DNA from: DUQW01 sp050953825
Lineage (GTDB): Bacteria; Bacillota_I; Bacilli_A; Acholeplasmatales; Acholeplasmataceae
Assembly: GCA_050953825.1 (NCBI GenBank)
Contig: JBMNNF010000010.1
Location: 301,997 to 365,996 of the forward strand
DNA length: 64,000 nt
Direction of reading: 5' to 3'
Shown: positions 25,093 through 33,841 of the stretch, piece after piece
How positions within the stretch are numbered: position 1 is the stretch's first letter
Layout of the letters: the number at the start of each line of letters is the position of its first letter
The notes under the pieces: generated by a model
Told to the model about the DNA's origin: nothing
Databases searched by the model: none
The model's input: the letters and a program-made list of their open reading frames with translations, nothing else
Translations under genes and position numbers: made by a program

Positions 25093-26653
25093 CGCTATCA
25101 CTACCTAAATAAGCTTCTTGTACTAATGGATTGTTTTGAATTTCTTTAGGTGTTCCTAAAGCAATTTTTCGACCAAAGTTTAGTACACAGATTCTATCTG
25201 TTATTCCCATTACAAAACTCATATCATGTTCAACTAGGAAAATAGTTAAATCGAATTCTTCTTTTAATTCAACAATTAAATTGGCTAATTCGATTGATTC
25301 TTGTTCATTTAACCCGGCTGCTGGCTCATCTAGAATGATTAATTCTGGATCTAGCATTAGTGTTCTAGCTAATTCAATCCGTTTTAAAATTCCGTATGGA
25401 AGACCAATTGGATAAGCATCTTTATAGGCCAACAAATTAAGTCTTTCTAAAATGTTTAACGCTTTAGCACGGTTAATGTCTTCTTCTTTTTTCAAGCTTG
25501 GAAGATGTAAGGCTTGAATGAAAAAGTTAGTCTTATAAGCTGTATGAGCTCCAACTAATAAATTTTCTAAGACAGTTAATTCTAAAATTAACTCAACGTT
25601 TTGGAATGTTCTGACAATTCCATGTTTAATCACATCATGGACTTGAAAACTATTCAGATTTAAGACGTGATTTTCTTTATTCTTGAAATAAATTTCACCA
25701 CTAGTCGGACTGTAAAATTGAGTAATACAGTTGAAAACTGTAGTTTTTCCAGCACCGTTTGGGCCGATTAGACCAAATATTTCTCCTTTTTTGACGGATA
25801 ATGATAGTTTTTCAACCGCTTTTAATCCTCCAAAATACATACATAAATTTTGGATTAAAAGGTGAGTTTCATTATTTTCGTCGTATAAAGCAACAACGTC
25901 TTCTAATTCTTGTTTGGTTTTAACTCCATCACTTGATTCTAATGGAGCGGTTTCTAAATCTTGAAGCAATGCATTGTACTCAAGATCACGTTGTTGTTGT
26001 AGAAGATTTAAAGCTATTTCTAGTTTTTCTTCTAATTTAATTAGTCTAATTTCTGCTTTTTCAGTTTCTTTTTCTAATTTAAGTTGTCTTTTTTGTTCGA
26101 GTTGATCTTTTAAATTGGCAATTTCTAACTCGTTATCAGTGACTGTTTGTTCCAACACCTCTTTATAATATTTTATATGTTTATCAACATCCAAATCAAG
26201 GGTAGAAACCTTAAATTTTTTAAAATACCAATTTTTAAATGAATTTTCACTATATTTTTCTTCTAAAGTGATTAAATTATTGTCATATTTTGAAAATAAT
26301 TCCTTTAATTTACCTTCATACTCTAATTTGCTATTGGATTCATCATTCGATTTTTTATTAAAGGAAGTTTCTTCTTTTCTTAAATTCCAATATAATTTGT
26401 TTTCTAATTTTTCTAATTCAAGTTGTTTTAATCGGTTAAATGCTTCATGTGGATTAACAGCAATATCAAGTTGATTTATTTTCTTTTGTTGTTTTTCAAT
26501 GAGATTATTAATTTTATTATTGTTTGATTTAGTTAAGTTTTCTTCTAAAACAGGAAGATAATTTTTAGTTTTAGTGATACTATCCTGCAATTTTTTGACG
26601 TTGTTCAAGTATATATTGGCTCTTAACTTGGTTAGATTCGTTCGTATCGCCAT
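25085..26653 (-). CDS. livG: LivG-like ABC ATPase with a 260-residue coiled-coil N-terminal extension
   Basis: Residues from about 262 to 522 are a normal LivG ATPase: Walker A GLIGPNGAGKTT (about 292-303), ELARTLMLDPELIILDEP with Walker B, and VEHDM. The first 260 residues are unlike LivG, very rich in K, E, L, N and Q, and should be mainly coiled coil, with one more globular stretch around 130-165 (NWYFKKFKVSTLDL). The start is sound: AAGGAGG lies seven bases before ATG, inside livM, which it overlaps by 74 bases. LivG proteins are usually about 255 residues, so the length is doubled. A tether, a regulator or a partner-binding arm are possible roles. Confidence 0.88.
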   Translation of the reverse strand: MAIRTNLTKLRANIYLNNVKKLQDSITKTKNYLPVLEENLTKSNNNKINNLIEKQQKKINQLDIAVNPHEAFNRLKQLELEKLENKLYWNLRKEETSFNKKSNDESNSKLEYEGKLKELFSKYDNNLITLEEKYSENSFKNWYFKKFKVSTLDLDVDKHIKYYKEVLEQTVTDNELEIANLKDQLEQKRQLKLEKETEKAEIRLIKLEEKLEIALNLLQQQRDLEYNALLQDLETAPLESSDGVKTKQELEDVVALYDENNETHLLIQNLCMYFGGLKAVEKLSLSVKKGEIFGLIGPNGAGKTTVFNCITQFYSPTSGEIYFKNKENHVLNLNSFQVHDVIKHGIVRTFQNVELILELTVLENLLVGAHTAYKTNFFIQALHLPSLKKEEDINRAKALNILERLNLLAYKDAYPIGLPYGILKRIELARTLMLDPELIILDEPAAGLNEQESIELANLIVELKEEFDLTIFLVEHDMSFVMGITDRICVLNFGRKIALGTPKEIQNNPLVQEAYLGSDSDE

Positions 26654-27908
26654 AACGTTTCCTCCTTTGTGTTTCTATTAATTTTGAAATCCACTTTCTA
26701 ATTCTGTAATAACTATTTCTGAAAAATTGGATTAATCCAAGTGGATAAAACATAACAATAATAATAATTAGTAAACCACTAAAGATTAAACTAGCATTTG
26801 GATTATCTGCAAAAAACTTTATTTTTTGAAGAATTGCTAGGTCAAACCCGAAGATGAGGAATGAGCCTAAAAACACCCCCCAAATTGATTTCGCTCCACC
26901 AACAATGACTGCTGCTAGAATATTAAGTGATAATGCTAAACTCCATGTACCTGGAATGGTAAAACGATAAAATAGCATATATAATCCACCGCCAATAACA
27001 GCGTAAACTGTTGATAAGACGAAAGCTAATAATCGATATTTTAGTAAGCTAATTCCCATAGCTTGAGCGGCTGATGTTGAGTTTTTCATCGATAGCATCG
27101 CTCTACCGGTTGGGCTTTTAATAATATTTGCTGTAATAATCATCGCTAAAACCATTACGATTACCGCAAGAACGAAGGCTAGTTCGACGCTAATACTAAT
27201 GGCAAATAAGAAATTTGGTCTTTTTAATCTAAAACCGGTAACGCCACCAGTAATGCTATCAGCGTTTTTAAAAACTTCATACAAAATCTCAGATAATCCC
27301 AAAGTAATAATAGCGAGATACATTCCCTCAATTCTTAATGAAATAAATCCAACAATTGAGCCAATTAAAATGGCAATGATAATTGAGATGATGAAGGCTA
27401 ATAGTGGAGGAACTCCAACTGATCCAATGAAATATCCAACCGAATAAGCACCTAAGCCGATGAAACCGGCGGTTCCAAGACTAGCTAACCCCGAGTATCC
27501 TAATAGTAGAGTAAATCCAAGAGCAACTGTAAAATAAATAATCGTTAGTCCTAAAGCTCTTAAGGTAGAAATACCCATCGCTCCAGCTACATATAGTAGC
27601 AATAGTAATATTGAGATAAAACCGACTAGAATAAATCCAAAATATGGGTGGCTAGTCATTCGTTTTAGCTTTCTTTGGAAAGGCGATTCAACCTTTTTAC
27701 CAATTTGACTTGAGACTATTAACTCTGCTGAAGTTGATTTTTCGGCGGCAACAATACTTTTATCCGCACTGACTTTATCTGGTGTTAATCCTTCTTTTGT
27801 GGCAGCTTTTGGCACTTGACTTGTATTAGTTTTTGCTACTTCGGCAGTTGTTTTTTCAGATTGAATGTCTTGTTCTTTAACTTTTGTTTTCTTTCTTTCT
27901 TTTTGCAT
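26580..27908 (-). CDS. livM: Liv-type ABC transporter permease (LivM-like) with long N-terminal tail
   Basis: 442 residues. Residues 1-85 are a hydrophilic K/S/T/E-rich tail absent from ordinary LivM; then about ten hydrophobic segments follow, with GYSGLASLGTAGFIGLGAY and the family's cytoplasmic loop AMGISLLKYRLLAFVLS. The last 45 residues are again charged and overlap the start of livG. AAGGTG precedes ATG. Both the permease and its partner ATPase carry unusual soluble extensions, which may meet on the inner face of the membrane. Confidence 0.9.
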   Translation of the reverse strand: MQKERKKTKVKEQDIQSEKTTAEVAKTNTSQVPKAATKEGLTPDKVSADKSIVAAEKSTSAELIVSSQIGKKVESPFQRKLKRMTSHPYFGFILVGFISILLLLLYVAGAMGISTLRALGLTIIYFTVALGFTLLLGYSGLASLGTAGFIGLGAYSVGYFIGSVGVPPLLAFIISIIIAILIGSIVGFISLRIEGMYLAIITLGLSEILYEVFKNADSITGGVTGFRLKRPNFLFAISISVELAFVLAVIVMVLAMIITANIIKSPTGRAMLSMKNSTSAAQAMGISLLKYRLLAFVLSTVYAVIGGGLYMLFYRFTIPGTWSLALSLNILAAVIVGGAKSIWGVFLGSFLIFGFDLAILQKIKFFADNPNASLIFSGLLIIIIVMFYPLGLIQFFRNSYYRIRKWISKLIETQRRKRYGDTNESNQVKSQYILEQRQKIAG

Positions 27909-27911
27909 AGA

Positions 27912-28829
27912 TTACACCTTCTTCTGAACTTTCTTGCCAAATAACCCGTTAGGTTTAATTAAAATAGCAAATAAAATCAATACATAAATAATTACATTGG
28001 CCCATTCTGGTAAATAATATGAAACAAAGCCGTTAGCTATCGGAATGATGATTGCGGCAATTATTGGGCCATGGAATGTTGCGGCTCCACCTAAAATTAA
28101 TGCGAGAAATCCGTTAACTTGGAATGATACCATCATCGCTGATGATAAGTAAGCCGTTGACGGAGCATATAATGCTGCCGCTAAGGCACCAAGTCCTCCA
28201 GCTACTGCCCAACTCATTGCAGTAATAAACCTAGTATTAATTCCCATCATTGATGAAACAATTTCATTTGATGCGGTAGCTCTAACTCCTAATCCCCATT
28301 TAGTAAATCTTAAAGCCATGAAAACTAGTATTAGTACAGTGAAAGCAATAATGACTCCAAATAATTCTTGTCCAGTCATAGTTACATTAAAATTACCACC
28401 GGTTTCAAATGTTTGATAACTAATTCTATCAACGGTTTTTGGATAAACTCCAAAGATAATATCGGTTAATGCAGTTAGAATTAAAACTAATCCCATTGTA
28501 ATCATTTGTTTACCGGCTGATGTAATAAACTTTGCTTTCCGAATAATCATGGTATCAACAAACAGTCCAATTAAAAATGCGGCAATAATGGCTACTGCCA
28601 TACCAATTAAATAGAAATACCATGGGGTGGTAAGTCCTGGACCTCTCTCAAATAACATGTTAATCACAGCAAACATGACATAAGCACTAAAAGCGGCAAT
28701 GGATCCCTGAGCAAAGTTAGTAGTAAATGAAGTTTTAAAGATTAAGACAATGCCGAAAGTTGCAAGGGCTAAAATAGCGGCTTGCATTAAACTTCCTAAT
28801 AAAATTTGAGTAAATCCATCAAAACCCAT
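27912..28829 (-). CDS. livH: Liv-type ABC transporter permease (LivH-like)
   Basis: 305 residues with about eight transmembrane helices, ending in LIKPNGLFGKK, a typical LivH finish, and containing the EAA-like loop (TNTRF-like, here MGINTRFITAMSWAVAGGLGALAAAL). It lies three bases from livM. GGGGATAG precedes ATG and overlaps the stop of the FabH-like gene. It forms the channel with LivM. Confidence 0.9.
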   Translation of the reverse strand: MGFDGFTQILLGSLMQAAILALATFGIVLIFKTSFTTNFAQGSIAAFSAYVMFAVINMLFERGPGLTTPWYFYLIGMAVAIIAAFLIGLFVDTMIIRKAKFITSAGKQMITMGLVLILTALTDIIFGVYPKTVDRISYQTFETGGNFNVTMTGQELFGVIIAFTVLILVFMALRFTKWGLGVRATASNEIVSSMMGINTRFITAMSWAVAGGLGALAAALYAPSTAYLSSAMMVSFQVNGFLALILGGAATFHGPIIAAIIIPIANGFVSYYLPEWANVIIYVLILFAILIKPNGLFGKKVQKKV

Positions 28830-28835
28830 AAAATT

Positions 28836-29864
28836 CTATCCCCATCTAATAATGTTGGCTGCCCAGACATAACCAATACCTGCAGCTAGCAAACAAACAA
28901 TTGAACCTTTTTTAAGTTTTCCTTGTTGCATTGCTAAATCTAGTGATAAGAATTGGTCAATTTGTCCGATATGGCCATGATTTTCTAGATAGATAGACTG
29001 ATCTTCTGTTAAACCTAGTTGGTCTAACATCCACATGTGACCTGATCTTTTAATATGAAGAATTCCTAAATAACCTTCCTTAGAAAAGTCTTCTCTTGTA
29101 TAACCAGATTTTCTAAGTGATTCATCAATACATTTAATCCAATTAGGCATTGAGACTTCATTTAGTCTATCTTTCATTTTTTGAGCGTCCATTAATCTCA
29201 GTGATTTCGCAGCTTCTTTCCAGTTGTCGGCGTTAATTGGATTAGCCTGTCCACCAATCTCAACTCCTGCAGTTCTAGCTAAAGTTCCATCACCCATAAT
29301 ATGTGAGCCTAGTAAAACGTTTTTGTCATAACCTTTTTGTAAAATTATTGCTCCACCACCAGCTCCTAGGTTATACATCATACTCATTGGTTTGTCAGTA
29401 TAATCAACATAGTCAACATTACGATAACCACCTGAAATTAATACAGTGTTAATATCATCGTCAGCTAGCATCATATTTTTAGCGATAGTCATCGCACTAA
29501 TTGCGGTACAACAACGGTTTTGAACGTCAATTCCCCAAGCATTAGTAGCACCAACTACACCTTGAACATATAATGCTGATGTTGTAAGTGGGTATTCTTT
29601 CCACTCTTCAGTTATATCTAAAATTAAATCAATTTCTTTAGGATCAATTCCAGCTCTCTCAATCGCTTGTTGTGCGGCTTTAGCACTCATTTCTTGAGAA
29701 CCATCTTCTTTACCAGGCATTCTTTTTTCAACAATACCTAATTTATCAATAACTGCTTGTTCAGTCCAAAAACCATTTGTGGCTTCGGAAACTTCTTTAG
29801 CAGTCATTCGATGTTCTGGTAAATAAATTCCAACTGATCTAATCCCAATTACTGGTTTTTTCAT
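28836..29864 (-). CDS. 3-oxoacyl-ACP synthase III (FabH)-like condensing enzyme, altered active site
   Basis: Thiolase-superfamily fold of 342 residues. The nucleophile is Cys118 in DVQNRCCTA, aligned with DVAAAC of FabH; the active His is in GILHIKRS (FabH: PHQANL). The third residue, Asn in FabH (HGNTSAAS), is replaced by His in ENHGHIGQID. The end CLLAAGIGYVWAANIIRW matches the family. It sits between the reductase and the transporter genes, so a CoA-bound substrate is more likely than fatty-acid initiation; acetoacetyl- or HMG-CoA synthase-like chemistry are alternatives. AGAGGAG precedes ATG. Confidence 0.82.
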   Translation of the reverse strand: MKKPVIGIRSVGIYLPEHRMTAKEVSEATNGFWTEQAVIDKLGIVEKRMPGKEDGSQEMSAKAAQQAIERAGIDPKEIDLILDITEEWKEYPLTTSALYVQGVVGATNAWGIDVQNRCCTAISAMTIAKNMMLADDDINTVLISGGYRNVDYVDYTDKPMSMMYNLGAGGGAIILQKGYDKNVLLGSHIMGDGTLARTAGVEIGGQANPINADNWKEAAKSLRLMDAQKMKDRLNEVSMPNWIKCIDESLRKSGYTREDFSKEGYLGILHIKRSGHMWMLDQLGLTEDQSIYLENHGHIGQIDQFLSLDLAMQQGKLKKGSIVCLLAAGIGYVWAANIIRWG

Positions 29865-29896
29865 AATAATCTCCTCTTTCTTCTAAAAAAATATAA

Positions 29897-30637
29897 TTAT
29901 AGTCTCATTCCACCATTAACTGATAAGACGTGACCGGTTATATATGATGATTCATCTGAAGCTAAGAATAGTGCGGCATCAGCAATTTCTTGTGGTTGAC
30001 CTAATCTACCTAACATAGTTTGACTAGCAAATTGGTCAAGTAAGTTTTGTGGAACAGTTTTCATCATGTCAGTCATAGTATATCCTGGTGCAATTGCGTT
30101 AACTCTGACTGGAATATATCTTTCAGTTTTTCTATCAAATCTAGCTAATTCTTTAGCCCATGATTTAGTCATACCAATAACTCCAGCTTTAGTTGCAGCA
30201 TAGTTAGTTTGACCGATATTACCAAATTCACCAACTACAGAAGAAATGTTAATAATTGATCCACCGCCAATGTCTCTCATGTGAGCTCCAAAAGCTCTAC
30301 CCATTAAGAAAACACCTTTTAAGTTGACATTAATAACTAAATCCCATTGATCGGTTGACATTTTATGAAGCATTGCATCTCTAGTAATTCCGGCATTGTT
30401 AACTAAAATGTCAACATGTCCATATTTTTCAACTGCATAGTCTCTAAATTTTTCAACACCTGGTTCATCAGTAATATTTAACTCGTAAAATTCAACATTT
30501 TTGCACTCATATTCTAATGGTGCCATATCAACAGCGATTACTTTTGCTCCTTCTTTGGCAAATGTTTCAGCCATTGCTCTTCCTAAACCTTTAGCTCCGC
30601 CTGTAATGACAGCTACTTTACCTTCTAATCTTTTCAT
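29897..30637 (-). CDS. short-chain dehydrogenase, 3-oxoacyl-CoA/ACP reductase type (FabG/PhaB-like)
   Basis: 246 residues with the classical SDR motifs: cofactor loop TGGAKGLG, NNAG, catalytic Ser in INISSVVG, YAATK (Tyr and Lys), and the C-terminal SSYITGHVLSVNGGM typical of FabG and PhaB. It would interconvert 3-hydroxyacyl and 3-oxoacyl thioesters with NAD(P)H. Being next to thiolase, it most likely works on acetoacetyl-CoA/3-hydroxybutyryl-CoA. AAAGGGG precedes ATG. Confidence 0.92.
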   Translation of the reverse strand: MKRLEGKVAVITGGAKGLGRAMAETFAKEGAKVIAVDMAPLEYECKNVEFYELNITDEPGVEKFRDYAVEKYGHVDILVNNAGITRDAMLHKMSTDQWDLVINVNLKGVFLMGRAFGAHMRDIGGGSIINISSVVGEFGNIGQTNYAATKAGVIGMTKSWAKELARFDRKTERYIPVRVNAIAPGYTMTDMMKTVPQNLLDQFASQTMLGRLGQPQEIADAALFLASDESSYITGHVLSVNGGMRL

Positions 30638-30662
30638 TTTTAATATACCCCTTTCTATTTGA

Positions 30663-31868
30663 TTAAACTTTCTTTAAAATTACAGCAGTACCCATACCGC
30701 CACCGATACATAAACTAGCTAATCCTAGTTTCTTATCATTTTTTAACATTTGATGAATTAATGTGACAACAATTCTATTACCACTGGCCCCAACTGGGTG
30801 ACCTAAGGCAATGGCACCACCGTTAAGGTTAGTTCTTTCTAACATATATTCTTTTGAGACACCGTGTTCTTGAGTTAATTCTCTTAAAACACCTAATGAT
30901 TGTGAAGCGAACGCTTCGTTTAATTCAAAGATATCAATTTCAGTTAATTTCATATTCGCCATCTTTAAAGCGGCTCTAATCGCTGGAACTGGACCTAATC
31001 CCATAACTGATGGATCAACTCCACCTTGTCCCACAGCGACAATTTCCACTAATGGTTTTAAATTATATTTTTTAACGGCATCTTCACTAGCCACTAAAAC
31101 AAAACTTGCACCATCATTAATTCCAGATGCGTTACCAGCGGTAACTGTACCATCTTTAATAAATGCAGGTCTTAATTTAGCTAGCTTTTCTAATGATGTT
31201 GTGCGATTTGGATATTCATCATTTTCAAATACGATATCGCCTCGACGAGTTTTAATAGTATAAGGAACGATTTCATCTTTGAATGCTCCTGAATCAACTG
31301 CATGAATAGCACGTTCTTGTGAAGTGATGGCAAATTCATCTTGTTCTTCACGCGTAATATTATATTTAGCTGCGATATTTTCGGCAGTTACTCCCATGTG
31401 ATAGTTATTAAAAACATCAGTTAAGGCATCAGTAATCATATGGTCAACTAATGTTCTATCTCCCATTTTCATTCCTTCACGAGATTGTGCTGGAACTAAG
31501 TACGGAGCATTAGACATTGACTCAACGCCACCAGCTACTACTAAATCATGTAATCCTAATTTTATGTTGGCGTAAGCATTGAAAATTGACTTCATACCAC
31601 TGCCACAAACCATGTTTAATGAATAGGCAGGAACTTCAATTGGAACACCAGCCTTAATAGCTACTTGTCGCCCAATTCCTTGTCCTAATCCGGCTGGTAA
31701 AATATTACCAACTACTACTTCATCTAAATTTTTCGGATCTACCTTAACTTCTTCTAGCATGACCTTTAAAGTGTGTCCACCAAAGTCAGCTGGATGTACA
31801 CCATTTAATGTTCCTAGAAACGATCCAACAGCACTTCTTTTGGCTGCTACTATGTATACTTTTTTCAT
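30663..31868 (-). CDS. acetyl-CoA acetyltransferase (thiolase)
   Basis: Reversible Claisen condensation of two acetyl-CoA to acetoacetyl-CoA, or thiolytic cleavage of 3-oxoacyl-CoA. 401 residues with the three signatures: Cys88 in NMVCGSGMKS, NGGAIALGHPVGASGNR (catalytic His), and SLCIGGGMG (second Cys near the C terminus). It is the first gene of operon B, with a strong promoter, a cre-like site and a TGAATA inverted repeat upstream, and AAAGGGGG before ATG. Confidence 0.95.
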   Translation of the reverse strand: MKKVYIVAAKRSAVGSFLGTLNGVHPADFGGHTLKVMLEEVKVDPKNLDEVVVGNILPAGLGQGIGRQVAIKAGVPIEVPAYSLNMVCGSGMKSIFNAYANIKLGLHDLVVAGGVESMSNAPYLVPAQSREGMKMGDRTLVDHMITDALTDVFNNYHMGVTAENIAAKYNITREEQDEFAITSQERAIHAVDSGAFKDEIVPYTIKTRRGDIVFENDEYPNRTTSLEKLAKLRPAFIKDGTVTAGNASGINDGASFVLVASEDAVKKYNLKPLVEIVAVGQGGVDPSVMGLGPVPAIRAALKMANMKLTEIDIFELNEAFASQSLGVLRELTQEHGVSKEYMLERTNLNGGAIALGHPVGASGNRIVVTLIHQMLKNDKKLGLASLCIGGGMGTAVILKKV

Positions 31869-31893
31869 ATTTTGTCCCCCTTTTTCATTTATA

Positions 31894-31951
31894 TGAATAT
31901 TTATTCATGTTAACATACTATTATTTTATCATGAAACCGTTTTCAAGTCAA
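31894..31951 (-). promoter_or_regulatory. operon B promoter with cre-like site and inverted-repeat operator
   Basis: Minus-strand promoter: TTGACT (31946-31951), a 17-base spacer, TAAAAT (31923-31928). The spacer is occupied by TGAAACCGTTTTCA on the + strand (31932-31945; TGAAAACGGTTTCA on the other), a perfect fit to the cre consensus of CcpA. Just downstream of -10 is the perfect inverted repeat TGAATA-TT-TATTCA (31894-31907), at about +9 to +22. A near copy lies at the same place in operon A. The layout predicts catabolite repression plus a local repressor. Confidence 0.85.
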
Positions 31952-31994
31952 CGATTTCAGCAAATATTAACTATAATTTATATATAAACTATAT

Positions 31995-32026
31995 AAAAAG
32001 GCACTTTTCTGCAAAAAGCGCCTTAA
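31995..32026 (-). terminator. terminator of operon A after etfA
   Basis: AAGGCACTTTT (31998-32008) pairs with AAAAAGCGCCTT (32013-32024); on the minus strand it is followed by TTTTTATATA. It separates operon A from the operon B promoter. Confidence 0.8.
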
Positions 32027-32030
32027 AAAA

Positions 32031-33032
32031 TTATCTCTTAAAATGTCTTAAAACTTTCAATTTGTCAACTAATAAAGGTAAAACTTTATTAGCATCTGAA
32101 ATTATTGACACGTCAGCAATGTCAAAAATTAATGCTTTTGGATCAGTATTTACGGCAATAATTAATTCAGAATTTTCCATCCCAGCGATATGTTGGATCG
32201 CTCCACTAATACCACTGGCAACATAAACAGCTGGTCTAACCGTAACTCCAGTTTGTCCAACTTGTTGGCTCTTAGGTGCTAGTTGTGCGTCAACTACGGC
32301 ACGTGATACAGCAACTTCACCGCCAGCAACTTCGGCCAATTCTTGAAGCGTTGTTAGCATAGTGGAAACGCCTCGACCGCCAGCAAAAATAAGTTTAGCT
32401 TTATCTAAGTTTTGTTTTGGAACGTTTAATTTTTCGCGTTTTAAAACTTTAACTTGTGAGCCACCATCTAATTGAGGTTTAACAATTCTGACATTTTTCT
32501 TATTATCTTCAAAAGCTTGAACATCAAAAATACCAGGCCTAATTGAAGCCATTTGTGGAACGTGGTCAGTACATAAAATTGTTGCGAAAATATTACCACC
32601 TAGTGCAGGACGAGTGGCGTATAAAATTGGTCTTCCACCTTCTTCTTTAAACTCTAAAACAGTGGCGTCAGCAGTTAATCCAGTTTTAATTCTAGCTGAA
32701 ACTCTTGGTGCTAAGTCGCGTCCTAAAAGAGTTGAACCAACTAAAAAGATTTCAGGTCTACCTTCAGCCTCAAAAAAGTTAGTAATTGCTCGGCTATAGT
32801 TATGTGTATCGTAATGTCCTAAACTTTTATCTTCCAAAACGATAACTTCTTCAGCTCCAGCTAAAACTAAATCATTAATTTGTTCATCGGTGGCTTTATC
32901 AGTTACAAATAATGCTTTTACTGGAAAGTTAGTGTCTTTTAATAATCTTCTTGATTCACTAATTAATTCAAAACTTACTGTTTGAATATGGCCTTCTCTT
33001 TGTTCAACAAAAATTAATACAGTATTTTTCAT
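32031..33032 (-). CDS. etfA: electron transfer flavoprotein alpha subunit
   Basis: 333 residues with the N-terminal domain shared with EtfB and the C-terminal FAD-binding part VYVASGISGAIQHIAGM followed by AVNTDPKALIFDIADVSI, the family signature. It forms the Etf heterodimer that takes electrons from acyl-CoA dehydrogenase, or bifurcates in butyryl-CoA dehydrogenase complexes. The start shares one base with the etfB stop. Confidence 0.95.
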   Translation of the reverse strand: MKNTVLIFVEQREGHIQTVSFELISESRRLLKDTNFPVKALFVTDKATDEQINDLVLAGAEEVIVLEDKSLGHYDTHNYSRAITNFFEAEGRPEIFLVGSTLLGRDLAPRVSARIKTGLTADATVLEFKEEGGRPILYATRPALGGNIFATILCTDHVPQMASIRPGIFDVQAFEDNKKNVRIVKPQLDGGSQVKVLKREKLNVPKQNLDKAKLIFAGGRGVSTMLTTLQELAEVAGGEVAVSRAVVDAQLAPKSQQVGQTGVTVRPAVYVASGISGAIQHIAGMENSELIIAVNTDPKALIFDIADVSIISDANKVLPLLVDKLKVLRHFKR

Positions 33033-33841
33033 TATTTATTCACCTCAATATATGGATAAACCAATTTAGCAATTTTTTCAGCTGCTTCTTCAGGAGATAA
33101 TTCTTCAGCAGGTGATTTTTGAACAGCTTGTTTATTGGAAATTCCACTAACTTTAGTTGGAGATCCTTTTAATCCAATAATTGATTTATCAATTGGCATT
33201 TCTTCATATGTCACCACTTGTAATTCATTATCTAGTTTATCTTGTGATGTCATAATATCCCAAGTATTTAAAAGTCTTGGAGTATTCATATCAGTTAAAG
33301 TTGTGATTAAGCATGGAAGTGGTAATTCTAAGACATCAACGTGGTCTTCATATCTTTTTTCAACAACAATTTTCTTTTCTTTTTCGTTAACATCTCTAAT
33401 TTTTTGTAGATATGTTGCTTGTGGGATATCTAGTAATTCTGCTACTTGTGGACCAACTTGGGCGGTATCGCCATCAATAGCTTGATATCCAGCAATAATT
33501 AAGTCAAAATCAGGTTGAAATCGTTTAATATATTCACTAATGATTGTTGAAGTAGCAAGGGTATCTGACCCACCGAATGCGCGGTCAGTAATTAATGCGG
33601 CATGATCAATTCCAAGAGCGTATAATTCTTGAATCATATTTTTAGCTTGAAGTGGCCCCATTGTAACCGTAGTCACAGTACCACCATATTTAGCCTTTAA
33701 TCTTAAGGCTTCTTCAACACCAGCCAAATCATCTGGGTTAGTAATCGCTTTGGCATTTTCTCTATCTAAAGTATTGGTTTCTTTATTAAGTTGAATCTCA
33801 GATGTGTCTGGTACTTGTTTAACTAAAACTAATATTTTCAT
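33032..33841 (-). CDS. etfB: electron transfer flavoprotein beta subunit
   Basis: 269 residues starting KILVLVKQVPDTSE, with the nucleotide-binding stretch DLIIAGYQAIDGDTAQVGPQ and GLKGSPTKV near the end. It shares one base each with its neighbours, so subunit synthesis is coupled to the dehydrogenase. Whether this Etf is bifurcating cannot be decided from these motifs by eye. Confidence 0.95.
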   Translation of the reverse strand: MKILVLVKQVPDTSEIQLNKETNTLDRENAKAITNPDDLAGVEEALRLKAKYGGTVTTVTMGPLQAKNMIQELYALGIDHAALITDRAFGGSDTLATSTIISEYIKRFQPDFDLIIAGYQAIDGDTAQVGPQVAELLDIPQATYLQKIRDVNEKEKKIVVEKRYEDHVDVLELPLPCLITTLTDMNTPRLLNTWDIMTSQDKLDNELQVVTYEEMPIDKSIIGLKGSPTKVSGISNKQAVQKSPAEELSPEEAAEKIAKLVYPYIEVNK

